Shown here piece by piece: positions 19,480-29,700 of a stretch of DNA of 64,000 nucleotides (positions are counted from its first letter, which is position 1; each line of letters opens with the position of its first letter). The stretch lies in NCBI GenBank assembly GCA_021821195.1, contig JAKACT010000002.1, positions 558,001 to 622,000 on the forward strand, given 5' to 3'. This stretch comes from Pseudomonadota bacterium (GTDB lineage: Bacteria > Pseudomonadota > Gammaproteobacteria > Xanthomonadales > Xanthomonadaceae). The position numbers and the translations under genes are program-made. The notes under the pieces were generated by a model. It was given only the letters and a program-made list of their open reading frames with translations, was not told where the DNA came from and searched no databases.

Positions 19480-20250
19480 TTAGAAGCGCACCTGCAGGCG
19501 CAGGTTCACCGGGTACGAGGTGCGCTTGCCGGCGTCGTTGATCGAACCCAGGCCCAGGCCGGAGAGCGCGCTGTCGTCGTCGGCAATATCGCCGTGGTAG
19601 CGGGCACCCACTTCCAGCCCCAGCGAGGCTTTTTCCGACATCGACCACAGCAGGCCGAGGTCGGCGCCGCCGCTGAACAGCCAGCCACCGTCGAAGAACG
19701 GCACGTCGGTGAGAGTGATGCCGGCATCGGGGATGGTGAAGGTGGCCTTGATGCCATCCACCTTGGTGGTGCCGATGCGGCCGGCCAGGTACGGGCGCAC
19801 CTTGCCGGTGCCGAAGAAGTGGCGGTAGCCGCCTTCCAGCGACATCGCCTTGTAGCCCTCGAAGCGGCCGTACACCGGCAGGGTGGTGTCGAGCGCGGGC
19901 ACGAACGCGCCGCCAACCTCGGTGCTGCCGGCGCCGGTGCGGGTGGAGAGCAGCTGGCCGAACACTTCGCCGCTGGCCATCGGCCACGCCATCTCCACGC
20001 CGAAGTTGGTGGCCTTGCCGTAGATCCTGTCGTAGGAGCGCGCGCCGATGCGCAGCTCGGCGGACACGCCGGCCAGCGCCGGGTTCAGCGGGCCGAGGTC
20101 GGCGATCGGGGCGATGGCGCCCTTGTGCACGTCGCCGCTGACGGAGACGTCGCCGCCGCCGATCAGGGTGAAGCTGGGGCCGCTCTGGGCCAGGGCAGTG
20201 GCGGGCAGGCCGAGGGCGACAGCGAGGAGGGCAACAGGCAGGCGGTTCAT
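19480..20250 (-). CDS. Outer-membrane beta-barrel protein
   Basis: The 256-residue protein starts at ATG 20250 with a signal peptide (MNRLPVALLAVALGLPATALAQ). The mature part alternates polar and hydrophobic residues in about eight to ten strands with Gly/Asp/Ser-rich turns. It ends in LRLQVRF, a C-terminal Phe signature for BAM-dependent insertion. The repeated GG/RYHG/GLEVGARY pattern resembles OmpA-like or OmpW-like porin-fold families, but no specific family is recognised. It stands alone between convergent and divergent neighbours and has its own terminator. Confidence 0.7.
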   Translation of the reverse strand: MNRLPVALLAVALGLPATALAQSGPSFTLIGGGDVSVSGDVHKGAIAPIADLGPLNPALAGVSAELRIGARSYDRIYGKATNFGVEMAWPMASGEVFGQLLSTRTGAGSTEVGGAFVPALDTTLPVYGRFEGYKAMSLEGGYRHFFGTGKVRPYLAGRIGTTKVDGIKATFTIPDAGITLTDVPFFDGGWLFSGGADLGLLWSMSEKASLGLEVGARYHGDIADDDSALSGLGLGSINDAGKRTSYPVNLRLQVRF

Positions 20251-20438
20251 TCGGGGGACTCCTGTGGGTGAAAGGCCAGCGGGTGGCCAGTGCGACCCGA
20301 TACGCGGCGTCGGCCGTTCTGGATGCAGCCGTAACCGCCGGCCGACGAGCGGCAGTTGCAAGGCAGCGTTCCGCGGATGCACTTGATGGGCGGCGCATGC
20401 GGCGCGGATAGTGGCCGGCCACCTGCCGGAGATCCGCC

Positions 20439-21557
20439 ATGCCGCGCTTGTTTGCGCCCATCTCATTCGGCCCGCTCACCCTGGCCAACCGCATCGTGGT
20501 GGCGCCGATGTGCCAGTACGCCAGCACCGACGGCCTGGCCAACGATTGGCACGTGCAGCACTGGGGCACGCTGGCGCAATCGGGTGCGGGCCTGCTGCTG
20601 ACCGAAGCCACCGCGGTGGTGCCCGAGGGCCGCATCAGCTGGGCCGACCTGGGCCTGTACGACGACACCTGCGAGGCCGCGTTCGCGCAGGCGCTGGCGG
20701 GGGTGCGGCGCTGGTCGCAAATGCCGGTGGGCGTGCAGCTGGCGCATGCGGGGCGCAAGGCCTCCACCCATCGCCCGTGGGAACAAGGCGGCGGCGCCAT
20801 CGCGCCAGGGACGGCGCACGGCTGGCAGACCGTTGCGCCTTCCACACTGCCCTATGCGGACGCGGATCCGTTGCCCGAGGCGCTGGACGCCGCCGGCATC
20901 GCCCGCGTGGTGCAGGCGTTCGCGCAGGCGGCGCGCCGCGCTACCCGGCTGGGGTTGGATGCCATCGAAATACACGCCGCGCACGGCTACCTGCTGCACC
21001 AGTTCCTGTCGCCGCTCAGCAACCACCGCGACGATGCTTATGGCGGCCCGCTGGAACACCGCATGCGGCTGGTGCTGGAGGTGTTCGACGCGATCCGCGC
21101 CGAGGTGCCGGTGACGATGACGGTGGGCGTGCGCATTTCCGCCACCGACTGGGTGGACGGTGGCTGGGATCTTGCCCAGAGCATCGTGCTGGCGCGGGCG
21201 CTGGACGCCCGCGGCTGCGATTTCATCCATGTGTCCAGCGGCGGCCTGCATCCGTCCCAGCGGATCGCCGCCGGGCCGGGCTACCAGCTGCCGTTCGCGG
21301 AGGCGATCCGTCGCGAGGTCGCCATGCCGGTGATCGGCGTGGGCCTGGTCACCAGCGCGGAGCAGGCCGAGGCCGCGCTGGTGGAGGGCCGCGCCGACGC
21401 CATCGCCATCGGGCGGGCGCTACTCTACGACCCGCGCTGGCCGTGGCACGCGGCCGCCGCGCTGGGCGCGACCGTTGCCACTTCGCCGCGCTTCCTGCGC
21501 GCCGTGCCCCACGGCCTGCCGCCGCTGCTGGTGCCGGCCACCGGCACGGCCGACTGA
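20439..21557 (+). CDS. Old yellow enzyme family NADH:flavin oxidoreductase (YqjM class)
   Basis: A 372-residue FMN enzyme that reduces activated alkenes with NAD(P)H. The start MPRLFAPISFGPLTLANRIV and the APMCQYAS block with a Cys near position 25 are typical of the YqjM/thermophilic-like OYE class. The FMN and substrate regions are intact (GVQLAHAGRKAS, IEIHAAHGYLLHQFLSP, SNHRDDAYGG, and the C-terminal ADAIAIGRALLYDPRWP). The physiological substrate is unknown. The LigB-type dioxygenase gene follows after 24 bases and may share its transcript. Confidence 0.88.
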   Translation: MPRLFAPISFGPLTLANRIVVAPMCQYASTDGLANDWHVQHWGTLAQSGAGLLLTEATAVVPEGRISWADLGLYDDTCEAAFAQALAGVRRWSQMPVGVQLAHAGRKASTHRPWEQGGGAIAPGTAHGWQTVAPSTLPYADADPLPEALDAAGIARVVQAFAQAARRATRLGLDAIEIHAAHGYLLHQFLSPLSNHRDDAYGGPLEHRMRLVLEVFDAIRAEVPVTMTVGVRISATDWVDGGWDLAQSIVLARALDARGCDFIHVSSGGLHPSQRIAAGPGYQLPFAEAIRREVAMPVIGVGLVTSAEQAEAALVEGRADAIAIGRALLYDPRWPWHAAAALGATVATSPRFLRAVPHGLPPLLVPATGTAD

Positions 21558-21581
21558 TTTCCCGGACCCGGAGGTCCCGCC

Positions 21582-22448
21582 ATGCCCACGCCCCCGCTGA
21601 TGCCCGCCGCGTTCCTCGGCCACGGCAGTCCCATGAATGCGCTGGAGCGCAACCGCTTCAGCGACGCGTGGCGCGCGTTTGGCGCCGCGGTGCCGCGCCC
21701 GCGCGCGATCCTGGCCATCTCCGCGCACTGGCACGTGGATGCGCTGGCGGTGACCGCGATGCCGCATCCGCGCACCATCCATGATTTCTACGGCTTCCCG
21801 CAGGCGCTGTTCGACGTGCAGTACCCGGCGCCGGGGTTGCCGGCGCTGGCGGAGGAAATCGCCGACGTGGTGTCGCCGGACTACGTGGTCGGCGCCGACC
21901 GTGAAGCCTGGGGCATCGACCACGGCACCTGGTCGGTGCTGGTGCACGCCTTCCCCGATGCCGACGTGCCGGTGGTGCAGCTGTCGCTGGATGCGCGCAA
22001 GCCGCTGGACTGGCACCTGGCGCTGGGCGCCAAGCTGGCGGCACTGCGCCGGCACGGCGTGCTGATCGTGGGCAGCGGCAACGTGGTGCACAACCTGCGC
22101 GCGATCGACTGGAAGCAGCCGGACGCCGGCTTCGACTGGGCGCAGCGCTTCGACACCGATGCCAGGCAGCTGATGGCCGAGCGCCCGCACGACATCGCCA
22201 CGCTGGCCTCGCATCCGGACTATCGGCTGGCGGTGCCCACCGACGAACACTTCCTGCCGCTGCTCTACCTCGCGGGCTTGTCCGCCGCGGCGGGCCGCCC
22301 CGCCGACGTGCTGGTGGACGGCTACAGCCATGGCTCGCTGTCGATGACCGCGTTCACCCTGGATGCGGACTGCCCGGAGCGCGCCGGCGATGCCGGCGGC
22401 GCGGCGCCGCTGGACACCAGCGTCGCGCCGGAAAACGCCAACGTCTGA
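21582..22448 (+). CDS. ygiD: 4,5-DOPA dioxygenase extradiol (LigB/YgiD family)
   Basis: This 288-residue protein belongs to the class III extradiol dioxygenases. The metal-binding histidines are visible in FLGHGSPMNAL (first His), ISAHWH and VGSGNVVHNLR, with a further His in IDHGTWSVLVHAFPDADVPV. E. coli YgiD opens the ring of L-DOPA at the 4,5 position. The natural substrate in this organism is uncertain. The C-terminal 20 residues (ERAGDAGGAAPLDTS) are an unconserved extension. It is convergent with the ABC exporter operon. Confidence 0.82.
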   Translation: MPTPPLMPAAFLGHGSPMNALERNRFSDAWRAFGAAVPRPRAILAISAHWHVDALAVTAMPHPRTIHDFYGFPQALFDVQYPAPGLPALAEEIADVVSPDYVVGADREAWGIDHGTWSVLVHAFPDADVPVVQLSLDARKPLDWHLALGAKLAALRRHGVLIVGSGNVVHNLRAIDWKQPDAGFDWAQRFDTDARQLMAERPHDIATLASHPDYRLAVPTDEHFLPLLYLAGLSAAAGRPADVLVDGYSHGSLSMTAFTLDADCPERAGDAGGAAPLDTSVAPENANV

Positions 22449-22459
22449 GCCGGCGGGGC

Positions 22460-24946
22460 TCAGCCCGCCGCCGCGCCCAGCGTCTCGCGCACGGTGGCAT
22501 GGAACTGCCGGCGCATGCTCAGCCAGCCGGCCAGCATCGCCGCCGCGGTGCCGGCCAGCGCGCCGATCACCAGCGTGCTGGCGTTCCAGGTGGACGGCAG
22601 GTCCAGCACGCGCTGCGCGAACAGGCTGCCGATGCCGGCCGCGGCGACTGCCGCGATGCCGCCGGCAATCGCGCCGATCGCGCCGAATTCCACCAGCTGC
22701 GCCAGCCGCAGCTGCGCGCTGCTGGCACCCAGCGTGCGCAGCACCCCCAGCTCGGTGATGCGCTCGTGGCGGGTGGCCGCCACCGCCGCCACGAACACCA
22801 GGCAGCCGGACAGGAAGGCGAACCAGAACACCACCTGGATGACCAGCGCGGCTTGGTCGCCGATGCGGCGGATCTCGCCGGTGACGGCGTCGATGTCGAT
22901 CACGTTGGCGTTCGGGATCTCGCGCGACAGCGCCGTTGCCAGCGTCGTGTCGCCGGCTGGCACCCGCACCGAGGTGATCCAGGTGGCAGGCAGGTCGCGG
23001 GCCAGGTCCGGCGAGGCCAGCACGAAGAAGTTCGGCGTGAAGCTTTCCCAGCGCACGTTGCGCAGGCTGGTGATGCGGCCATCGATGCGCTGGCCGGCGA
23101 CGTCGAACGCCAGCGTGTCGCCCAGCTGCCAGCGCAGCTGCTGGGCGAACTTGGTTTCCACCGAGAATTCGTTGCGCGCGCTGGCCGGGTTCCAGAACTG
23201 GCCCGCCTCCAGCGTGTTGCCGGTGGGCAGCGAGTCGGCGGTGGACAGGTTGAACTCGCGGTCCATCAGCCGCTCGCCGCGGCCCTGCGGCGCGGGCCGG
23301 CCGCGCTCGCTGGCGCTGGGCCCGACATAGCGGGCGCGGATCATCGGCGACAGTCCCGCCGAGGTGAAGTCCAACCGTGCCAATACCGCGTTGAAGGTCG
23401 CGCGCTGGTCCGGCTGCACGTTGATGACGAAGCGGTTGGGCGCATCGCCGCGCACCGTGGCCTGCCACTGTTCCCACACGTCGGTGCGCACCAGCAGGAG
23501 CAGCAGCAGCGCCATCAGGCTGGTGCCCAGTGCCACCACCTGCGCGATGGTCAGCCGGCGTCGTCGTGACAGGTTGAGCAGGGCGTAGCGCACGATGCCG
23601 CTGCCGGCACGTCCGGCGCGCGCCACCAGTGCCGCCAGCGCCCAGCCGGCGACGCCCAGTACGGCGGCGGTGACCAGCAGGCCGCCCAGCAGGATGGCGC
23701 CGGTGATGGCGTTGCCGGCGGCCTGCCAGAACAGCGCCAGCAGGCCGCCCAGCGCCAGCGCGAACAGCAGCAGCGCGGGCGGTGACGGCGTGCGCAAGTC
23801 CTGCCGCAGCACTGCCAGCGCGCTGACCCGACGCAGCGCCAGCAGCGGCGGCAGGGCGAAGGTGGCGAGGATCCACAGCCCCACCAGCGCGCCCTTCAAC
23901 AGCGGCCAAGCCGTGGCCGGCGGCAGCGCGGTGCCCAGCTCGCGCGCGATCCACACGCCCGCCAGCTGTTGCAGCACCGCCGCCGCCAGCAGCGCCAGTA
24001 CGATCGCCACGCTGCCCAGGATCGCCAGCTGGCCCACGTACAGGCCGACGATGGCGCGCTGGCCGGCGCCGAGCGCGCGCAGGGTGGCGGCGATCGCGCG
24101 ATGGCGTTCGGCATGCTGGCGCGCGGCCATGCCGATCGCCACCGCGGCCAGCGCCGCAGTCAGCAGCAGCGACACCGACAGGAAGCGCTGCGCCCGCTCC
24201 AGCGCGTTGCGCAGCTGCGGGCTGAGGTCGTCGCCGGTTTCCACCCGCGCGCCGGGGCTGCGGTCGGCTTCGCGCGCCTTCACCCACGGCGCGATCGCCG
24301 CCGGCGGGCCGGCCACCGCCACTCGCCACGAGGCGCGTGCGCCGGGGCCGAGCAGGCCGCCGGCCTCCACCTCGGCCAGCGGCAGGATCGCGCGCGGCCC
24401 CAGTTCCACGCCGCCGATCGGCCGATCCGGTTCCTCCACCACCACGCCGACCAGCCGCAGCGGCCGGCCGCCGACCTCGACCGTCGCGCCCGGCCTGGCC
24501 TGCAGCCGCGATGCGCCGCTTTCGCTCAGCCACAGCGTGCCTGCCGCCGGTCGCGGCAGCCGCTGCACGCCGCGTTCCGTGCGCACGGTGTACGGGCCCA
24601 GCAAGGGCGCGTCGCCGGCCAGCGCCTTCAGCGTGCCCAGCTGCGGCGCGCCGCCCTGTAGGCCGACCATGCTGGCCAGTTCCACGCTGCGGTAGCTGCG
24701 CAGGCCCAGCCGGCGCGCGTCGCGCAGCGCGGCGTCCACTGCGCGGTTGTCGCTGCTGAAGGCGGCATCGCCGCCGACCAGGCGGCGGCTCTGCGCGCCG
24801 AGCGCGTCGGTGGTGCGCTGGGCAATGCTGCCCACGCCCGCCAGCGCCAACACCGCCACGAACAGCGCCGCCAGCAGCACCCCGAATTCGCCGTTGCGCC
24901 AGCCCGACCAGGCCTGCCGCGCGGCCATCCGCGCCAGCCGGCTCAC
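22460..24946 (-). CDS. FtsX-like ABC transporter permease (YbbP family)
   Basis: The 828-residue membrane protein starts at GTG 24946, overlapping the stop of the ATPase gene (GTGA). It contains two FtsX-type permease modules: an N-terminal helix followed by a large extracytoplasmic MacB-like domain (about 45-250), three to four helices (about 260-400), then a second set of helices with another extracytoplasmic domain and a C-terminal permease core ([19 protein letters not shown]). This is the E. coli YbbP arrangement. Together with the ATPase it should form a type VII ABC system acting on a lipid or lipoprotein-like substrate, not identified. Confidence 0.85.
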   Translation of the reverse strand: MSRLARMAARQAWSGWRNGEFGVLLAALFVAVLALAGVGSIAQRTTDALGAQSRRLVGGDAAFSSDNRAVDAALRDARRLGLRSYRSVELASMVGLQGGAPQLGTLKALAGDAPLLGPYTVRTERGVQRLPRPAAGTLWLSESGASRLQARPGATVEVGGRPLRLVGVVVEEPDRPIGGVELGPRAILPLAEVEAGGLLGPGARASWRVAVAGPPAAIAPWVKAREADRSPGARVETGDDLSPQLRNALERAQRFLSVSLLLTAALAAVAIGMAARQHAERHRAIAATLRALGAGQRAIVGLYVGQLAILGSVAIVLALLAAAVLQQLAGVWIARELGTALPPATAWPLLKGALVGLWILATFALPPLLALRRVSALAVLRQDLRTPSPPALLLFALALGGLLALFWQAAGNAITGAILLGGLLVTAAVLGVAGWALAALVARAGRAGSGIVRYALLNLSRRRRLTIAQVVALGTSLMALLLLLLVRTDVWEQWQATVRGDAPNRFVINVQPDQRATFNAVLARLDFTSAGLSPMIRARYVGPSASERGRPAPQGRGERLMDREFNLSTADSLPTGNTLEAGQFWNPASARNEFSVETKFAQQLRWQLGDTLAFDVAGQRIDGRITSLRNVRWESFTPNFFVLASPDLARDLPATWITSVRVPAGDTTLATALSREIPNANVIDIDAVTGEIRRIGDQAALVIQVVFWFAFLSGCLVFVAAVAATRHERITELGVLRTLGASSAQLRLAQLVEFGAIGAIAGGIAAVAAAGIGSLFAQRVLDLPSTWNASTLVIGALAGTAAAMLAGWLSMRRQFHATVRETLGAAAG

Positions 24947-25695
24947 GGCAGCAGCCGCCCGGAGTCCAGCCGCAGCAGGCGGTCGCAGCGCGCGGCCAGG
25001 CGCTCGTCATGGGTGACCACGACCACCGTGGTGGCGCGCGCATCGTCCATGCCGAACAGCAGGTCCTCGATCGCCAATCCCGTCTTGCGGTCCAGGTTAC
25101 CGGTGGGCTCGTCCGCGAACAGGATCCGCGGCTGGGTGGCGAAGGCGCGGGCAATCGCCACCCGCTGCTGTTCGCCGCCGGACAGCTGGCGCGGCAGGTG
25201 GTGCAGGCGCTGGCCGAGGCCCACTTTCTCCAGCAGCGCGCGCGCGGCCGCGCCGCCGCTCTCGCCGCGCAGTTCCAGCGGCAGCGCCACGTTGTCCAAC
25301 GCGCTCATCGTCGGCATCAGCTGGAAGTTCTGGAACACGAAGCCGACCGCACGCGCGCGCAGCGCGGCGCGGATGTCCTCGCTGGTGGCGTGGATGGGTT
25401 GGCCGTCCAGCCACACCTCGCCGCGGCTGGGCAGGTCCAGCCCGGCCAGCAGCGACAACAGGGTGGTCTTGCCGGAGCCGGACTCGCCGACGATGGCGAC
25501 GCGCTCGCCGGCGGCGATGTCCAGGCTGATCGCATCGAGGATGGTCAGCGCGCCGTCCGGCAGCGCCACGGTCTTGCCGACGTCGCGCGCACGCAGGCTG
25601 CCCGGTCCGGGCGTGCTAGCGTTTCCGGAAACCGGAACGGGAGTGGGCGCGATGGTATCGGCGGTGCGGGCGTGGGTGCTGGGCGTGTGCGTCAT
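24943..25695 (-). CDS. ABC transporter ATP-binding protein (YbbA family)
   Basis: This 250-residue ATPase has a Walker A (GESGSGKTT), an ABC signature ([15 protein letters not shown]), a Walker B ([12 protein letters not shown]) and an H-loop ([12 protein letters not shown]). The D-loop and Q-loop (VFQNFQLMP) are those of the MacB/LolD/YbbA group. The start is taken as ATG 25695, which overlaps the divergent tesA reading frame. The first 35 residues are not conserved; no ATG, GTG or TTG nearer to the ABC domain was found, so the true start is uncertain. It is coupled to the YbbP-type permease. Confidence 0.85.
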   Translation of the reverse strand: MTHTPSTHARTADTIAPTPVPVSGNASTPGPGSLRARDVGKTVALPDGALTILDAISLDIAAGERVAIVGESGSGKTTLLSLLAGLDLPSRGEVWLDGQPIHATSEDIRAALRARAVGFVFQNFQLMPTMSALDNVALPLELRGESGGAAARALLEKVGLGQRLHHLPRQLSGGEQQRVAIARAFATQPRILFADEPTGNLDRKTGLAIEDLLFGMDDARATTVVVVTHDERLAARCDRLLRLDSGRLLP

Positions 25696-26269
25696 GCTGG
25701 CGATGCTAGCCGCATCCGAGGCCGATGCACGTGAGCGGAAAGTACTGGTCATGGGCGACTCGCTGTCGGCAGCCTACGGGCTGCGCCCGGAGCAGGGCTG
25801 GGTGGCGCTGGCCGATGCGAAGTCGGCGCGCTACGCCTTCCACAACGCCAGCATTTCCGGCGAAACCACCGCCGGCGGGCGTAGCCGCATCGACGCCGAA
25901 CTGGCCCGGGTGCAGCCGGACATCGTCATTCTCGAACTGGGCGCCAACGACGGCCTGCGCGGCCTGCCGCTGGTGCAGATGGGCGCCAACCTCGGCTGGA
26001 TGATCGGTGCCTCGCGCAAGGCCGGCGCGCAGGTGCTGCTGGTCGGGCTGCAGCTGCCGCCCAACTTCGGTCGCTATGCGGTCGATTTCCAGCGCAGCTA
26101 TCTGCTGATCAGCCAGCGCCTGGGCACCGGGCTGGTCCCGCATTTCCTCGCCCCGCTGGGCACGGAGCGCAAATGGTTCCAGGGCGACAACCTGCACCCG
26201 GTCGCCGCCGCGCAGCCGATGCTGGCGGACGAGATGCTACGCGCGCTGGACGAACTGCCGGCGCGCTGA
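25652..26269 (+). CDS. tesA: Multifunctional acyl-CoA thioesterase / lysophospholipase L1 (TesA)
   Basis: A 205-residue SGNH hydrolase exported to the periplasm. The signal peptide ([18 protein letters not shown], cut near SEADA) fixes the start at 25652 or the GTG at 25643 rather than the internal ATG 25694. Catalytic blocks are intact: GDSLSAAYG (Ser), [11 protein letters not shown] (Asn) and DNLHP (Asp, His). TesA cleaves acyl-CoA, lysophospholipids and esters. As in E. coli the gene is divergent from the ybbA-ybbP exporter pair. The two coding starts overlap by about 44 bases, so promoters must lie inside the opposite gene. Confidence 0.88.
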   Translation: MVSAVRAWVLGVCVMLAMLAASEADARERKVLVMGDSLSAAYGLRPEQGWVALADAKSARYAFHNASISGETTAGGRSRIDAELARVQPDIVILELGANDGLRGLPLVQMGANLGWMIGASRKAGAQVLLVGLQLPPNFGRYAVDFQRSYLLISQRLGTGLVPHFLAPLGTERKWFQGDNLHPVAAAQPMLADEMLRALDELPAR

Positions 26270-26272
26270 ACC

Positions 26273-27559
26273 TCAGCCCTGCTCGCGCGCGATCGCGCGC
26301 CAGCCGATGTCGCTGCGGTGGAACTCGTGCGCCCAGCGGATTGCATCGACGCCCGCATAGGCATTGCGCTGGGCTTCCGACACGCTTGCGCCCAGCGCGG
26401 TCACGCACAGCACGCGGCCACCGGCGCTGACCACGTTGCCGGCGGCGTCCAGCGCGGTGCCGGCGTGGAAGACCTTGGCGCTGGCGGGCACGCCATCCAG
26501 GCCTGAAACCACCTCGCCGCTGACCGGCGTGTCCGGGTACGGCCTGGAGGCCATCACCACCCCCAGCGACGGGCGTGGATCCCATTGCGCTTCGACGGCA
26601 TCGAGCCTGCCGTCGATGGCGGCCTCCACCAGTTCGACCAGGTCCGACTGCAGGCGCAGCATCACCGGCTGGGTTTCCGGGTCGCCGAAGCGGACGTTGA
26701 ACTCGATCACCTTGGGTGCGCCGCTGGCGTCGATCATCAGCCCGGCATAGAGGAAGCCGGTGAACGGGATGCCATCCTTAAGCATGCCCTGCACGGTGGG
26801 GTCCACCACCTCCCGCATCACCCGCGCATGCACCTCGGGCGTGACCACCGGCGCGGGCGAATACGCGCCCATGCCGCCGGTGTTGGGGCCGGTGTCGCCG
26901 TCGCCCACGCGCTTGTGGTCCTGCGACGTCGCCATCGGCAGCGCGGTGCGGCCGTCCACCATCGAGATGAAGCTGGCTTCCTCGCCATCAAGGAACTCCT
27001 CGATGACCACGCGCGCGCCGGCATCGCCGAACGCGTTGCCGCTGAGCATGTCCCGCACAGCGGCTTCGGCCTCGTCCAGCGACATCGCCACGATCACGCC
27101 CTTGCCGGCGGCCAGGCCATCGGCCTTGATGACGATGGGCGCGCCCTTGGCGCGGACGTAGGCCAGCGCGGCCTCCACCTCGCCGTGCACCTCGTAGAAC
27201 GCGGTGGGAATGCCGTGGCGGGCGAGGAAGTCCTTGGCGAAGGCCTTGCTGCCCTCCAGCTGCGCGGCGGCGGCGGTGGGCCCGAAGATGCGCAAGGATG
27301 CGGCGCGGAAGCGATCCACCACACCCGCCACCAGCGGCACTTCCGGCCCGACCACGGTCAGCGCCACGGCTTCGTGCTGCGCCAGTGCCAGCAGGCCGTC
27401 GAGGTCGGTCACCTTGACCGCGACGTTGCGGCACTTCGCCTCGGTCGCGGTGCCGGCATTGCCCGGCGCGACGATGACTTCGGTGACGCGCGTGGACTGC
27501 GCCAGCTTCCAAGCCAGCGCGTGCTCACGACCGCCGGAACCGATGACGAGGACCTTCAT
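26273..27559 (-). CDS. purD: Phosphoribosylamine--glycine ligase
   Basis: This 428-residue ATP-grasp enzyme makes GAR in purine synthesis. It starts MKVLVIGSGGREHALAWKL, the standard PurD N-terminus with a nucleotide loop. The ATP-grasp core (KADGLAAGKGV), the metal site (EFNVRFGDPETQ) and the C-terminal domain are complete. The length equals that of E. coli PurD. It is the last gene of the fis-purH-purD run and is convergent with tesA, leaving only three bases between stops. The 84-base spacer after purH shows no special element. Confidence 0.95.
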   Translation of the reverse strand: MKVLVIGSGGREHALAWKLAQSTRVTEVIVAPGNAGTATEAKCRNVAVKVTDLDGLLALAQHEAVALTVVGPEVPLVAGVVDRFRAASLRIFGPTAAAAQLEGSKAFAKDFLARHGIPTAFYEVHGEVEAALAYVRAKGAPIVIKADGLAAGKGVIVAMSLDEAEAAVRDMLSGNAFGDAGARVVIEEFLDGEEASFISMVDGRTALPMATSQDHKRVGDGDTGPNTGGMGAYSPAPVVTPEVHARVMREVVDPTVQGMLKDGIPFTGFLYAGLMIDASGAPKVIEFNVRFGDPETQPVMLRLQSDLVELVEAAIDGRLDAVEAQWDPRPSLGVVMASRPYPDTPVSGEVVSGLDGVPASAKVFHAGTALDAAGNVVSAGGRVLCVTALGASVSEAQRNAYAGVDAIRWAHEFHRSDIGWRAIAREQG

Positions 27560-27643
27560 GCGTATTTACCTGTCAGATGTCGGAGGAACACGGGCACCGG
27601 GTTTGCGCAGCAGACTTCGGGATTGATGCCTGCACCGCAGGCA

Positions 27644-29233
27644 TCAATGCCGGAAATGGCGGACGCCGGTGAACACCATCGCGATCCCGTGTTCGTCCGC
27701 CGCCGCGATCACTTCCGCATCGCGCATCGACCCGCCCGGCTGGATCACCGCCTTGATGCCGGCTTCGGCCGCGGCGTCGATGCCGTCGCGGAACGGGAAG
27801 AAGGCATCCGACGCCATCACCGAGCCGGGCACGACCAGGCCCGCGTCGGTCGCCTTGATGCCGGCGATGCGCGCCGAATACACGCGGCTCATCTGGCCGG
27901 CGCCGACGCCAATCGTGCGGCTGTCCTTCGCGTAGACGATCGCGTTGGACTTGACGAACTTCGCCACCTTCCACGCGAACAGCAGATCATTGAACTGCGC
28001 GTCGGTCGGCGCCAGTTGCGACACCACCTTCAGCTCGTCGCGGGTGACCACGCGGTCGTCGGCGGTCTGCATCAGCAGGCCCGAGTTGACCCGCTTGGTG
28101 TCGATGAAGTGCTTCGACGGCGCAGCCAGCGGAATGCGCAGCACGCGCACGTTGGCCTTCCTCGAAGCATAGGCCAGCGCCTCTTCGTCGTAATCGGGTG
28201 CGATCAGCACTTCGACGAACTGGCGGTCGAGGATGGTGCGGCAGGTCGCGCCATCGAGCTTCGTGTTGAAGGCGAGGATGCCGCCGAAGGCGCTGGTGGG
28301 GTCGGTGGCGTAGGCGGCCTCGTAAGCGTCGCCGCAGCCGTTGCTAACGGCCACGCCGCAGGGGTTGGCGTGCTTGACGATCACGCAGGCCGGCGCATCG
28401 AACTGGCGCACGCATTCCCACGCGGCATCGCTGTCGGCGATGTTGTTGTAGCTCAGCTCCTTGCCCTGCAGCTGGGTGAAGGTGGCCAGCGAACCGGGGG
28501 CCGGCCACAGGTCGCGGTAGAACGCGGCCTGCTGGTGCGGGTTCTCGCCGTAGCGCAGGTCCATCACCTTGACGAAGTTGCCGTTGGCCTGCGCCGCGAA
28601 CTGCATCGGGGCACCATCCTCGCCGAGCGAGGACAGGTAGTTGCTGATGCAGGCGTCGTAGACGGCAACGTCGTTGAACGCCGCCACTGCCAGCTGCCAG
28701 CGGGTCTTGGCCGAGAGCGCCCCGGCGTTGGCGGCAAGCTCTTCGACCAGGCCGGCGTACTGCGCCGGCGCGGTGGCCACGGCAACGCGGGCGAAGTTCT
28801 TGGCCGCGCTGCGCAGCATCGCCGGGCCGCCGATGTCGATGTTCTCGATGATGTCTTCGAAGCGGCTGTCCGGGTTGGCCGACACCCGCGCGAACGGGTA
28901 CAGGTTCAGCACCAGCAGGTCGATCGCGCCGATGCCGTGCTCGGCCATCACCGCATCGTCGGTGCCGGCGCGGCCCAGCAGGCCACCGTGCACCTTCGGG
29001 TGCAGGGTCTTGACGCGGCCGTCCATCATTTCAGGGAAGCCGGTCACCTCGCTGACGTCCTTCACCGCAAGCCCGGCATCGCGCAGCGCCTTGGCGGTGC
29101 CGCCGGTGGACAGCAGCTCCACGCCGTGGGCGGCCAGCGCCTTTGCGAAATCGACCAGACCGGTCTTGTCGGAAACGGAGAGCAGGGCGCGGCGGACGGT
29201 CACCGGCGCGCCGGAAAGGAAGTCGGCGGACAT
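27644..29233 (-). CDS. purH: Bifunctional AICAR transformylase / IMP cyclohydrolase
   Basis: A 529-residue enzyme for the last two steps of IMP synthesis. The IMPCH domain is N-terminal ([29 protein letters not shown]), and the AICARFT domain follows ([24 protein letters not shown], and the C-terminal [12 protein letters not shown] block). The start is ATG 29233; a TTG at 29263 would add ten residues. TATAAT lies on the minus strand at 29268-29263, a perfect -10 box about 30 bases before the ATG, so purH has its own promoter in addition to read-through from fis. Confidence 0.94.
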   Translation of the reverse strand: MSADFLSGAPVTVRRALLSVSDKTGLVDFAKALAAHGVELLSTGGTAKALRDAGLAVKDVSEVTGFPEMMDGRVKTLHPKVHGGLLGRAGTDDAVMAEHGIGAIDLLVLNLYPFARVSANPDSRFEDIIENIDIGGPAMLRSAAKNFARVAVATAPAQYAGLVEELAANAGALSAKTRWQLAVAAFNDVAVYDACISNYLSSLGEDGAPMQFAAQANGNFVKVMDLRYGENPHQQAAFYRDLWPAPGSLATFTQLQGKELSYNNIADSDAAWECVRQFDAPACVIVKHANPCGVAVSNGCGDAYEAAYATDPTSAFGGILAFNTKLDGATCRTILDRQFVEVLIAPDYDEEALAYASRKANVRVLRIPLAAPSKHFIDTKRVNSGLLMQTADDRVVTRDELKVVSQLAPTDAQFNDLLFAWKVAKFVKSNAIVYAKDSRTIGVGAGQMSRVYSARIAGIKATDAGLVVPGSVMASDAFFPFRDGIDAAAEAGIKAVIQPGGSMRDAEVIAAADEHGIAMVFTGVRHFRH

Positions 29234-29262
29234 GCGGGGAGGGGGGCGATGGGGAAGCGCCA

Positions 29263-29268
29263 ATTATA
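29263..29268 (-). promoter_or_regulatory. -10 box of purH
   Basis: TATAAT on the minus strand at 29268-29263, within the fis-purH spacer. A transcription start near 29256 would give a leader of about 23 bases. No good -35 hexamer is seen upstream. Confidence 0.45.
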
Positions 29269-29300
29269 CGGTGCCGGCCCGCTGCGCCCGGCCTGCGCCC

Positions 29301-29621
29301 TCAGCCCATGCCGTAGTCGCGTAGCTTCTTGCGCAGGGTGGCGCGGTGGATGCCCAGCATTGCCGCGGCGCGGCTCTGGTTGCCGTCGCAGTGGCGCAGC
29401 ACTTCGGCGAACAGGGGGATCTCCAGCTCGCGCAGGGCGATGCTGTACAGGTCGTCGGTATCGCTGCCGTCAAGGTCGCGCAGGTAGCGGCGCACGGCGT
29501 CGGCAACATGCTCACGCAACGGCGCGCGGCGCGCGGCGTCCTGGCGGTGTTCGGAAAGCGTCAACGGAGATCCCTCGGGCAGGCCGCCGGCAAGAAGCGC
29601 GCGGGACGGCAGGGCGAGCAT
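29301..29621 (-). CDS. fis: DNA-binding protein Fis
   Basis: The 106-residue nucleoid protein keeps the C-terminal Fis helix-turn-helix ([20 protein letters not shown] followed by [15 protein letters not shown]). The N-terminal 40 residues are more divergent, with an amphipathic dimerisation helix ([16 protein letters not shown]). In Xanthomonadaceae fis stands between prmA and purH rather than after dusB as in E. coli without the tRNA-modifying partner, and that is the case here. ATG 29621 is used; the first 15-20 residues are atypical, so a later start is possible. Confidence 0.88.
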   Translation of the reverse strand: MLALPSRALLAGGLPEGSPLTLSEHRQDAARRAPLREHVADAVRRYLRDLDGSDTDDLYSIALRELEIPLFAEVLRHCDGNQSRAAAMLGIHRATLRKKLRDYGMG

Positions 29622-29700
29622 AGCGCGGCGATTGCAGCGGCGTCAGTGCCAGCGCGCATTCATCGCCGCAATGTTGACGGCCTTCTCGCTTCGCGCCGGT

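Noticed and set aside
14640..19480. Integrase, attachment sites or flanking direct repeats around the restriction genes
   Set aside because: Looked for but not seen; no tRNA gene or phage gene borders the region, so mobility is not supported beyond composition.
21420..25154. Minus-strand open frame of 1244 codons
   Set aside because: It runs in the wrong frame through the permease and ATPase genes and antisense to ygiD; Arg/Gly/Ala-rich low complexity.
26284..26299. GCGCGCGATCGCGCGC palindrome near the purD-tesA junction
   Set aside because: It lies in the last codons of purD and has no T-run; simple GC alternation is expected in this composition.
29234..29263. TTG start giving purH ten more residues
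   Set aside because: TTG at 29263 lies within the TATAAT region itself, so a transcript from that promoter could not include it; ATG 29233 also gives the usual N-terminus.
26585..29623. Plus-strand open frame of 1012 codons
   Set aside because: Antisense to purD, purH and fis, all of which are clearly recognised on the minus strand.
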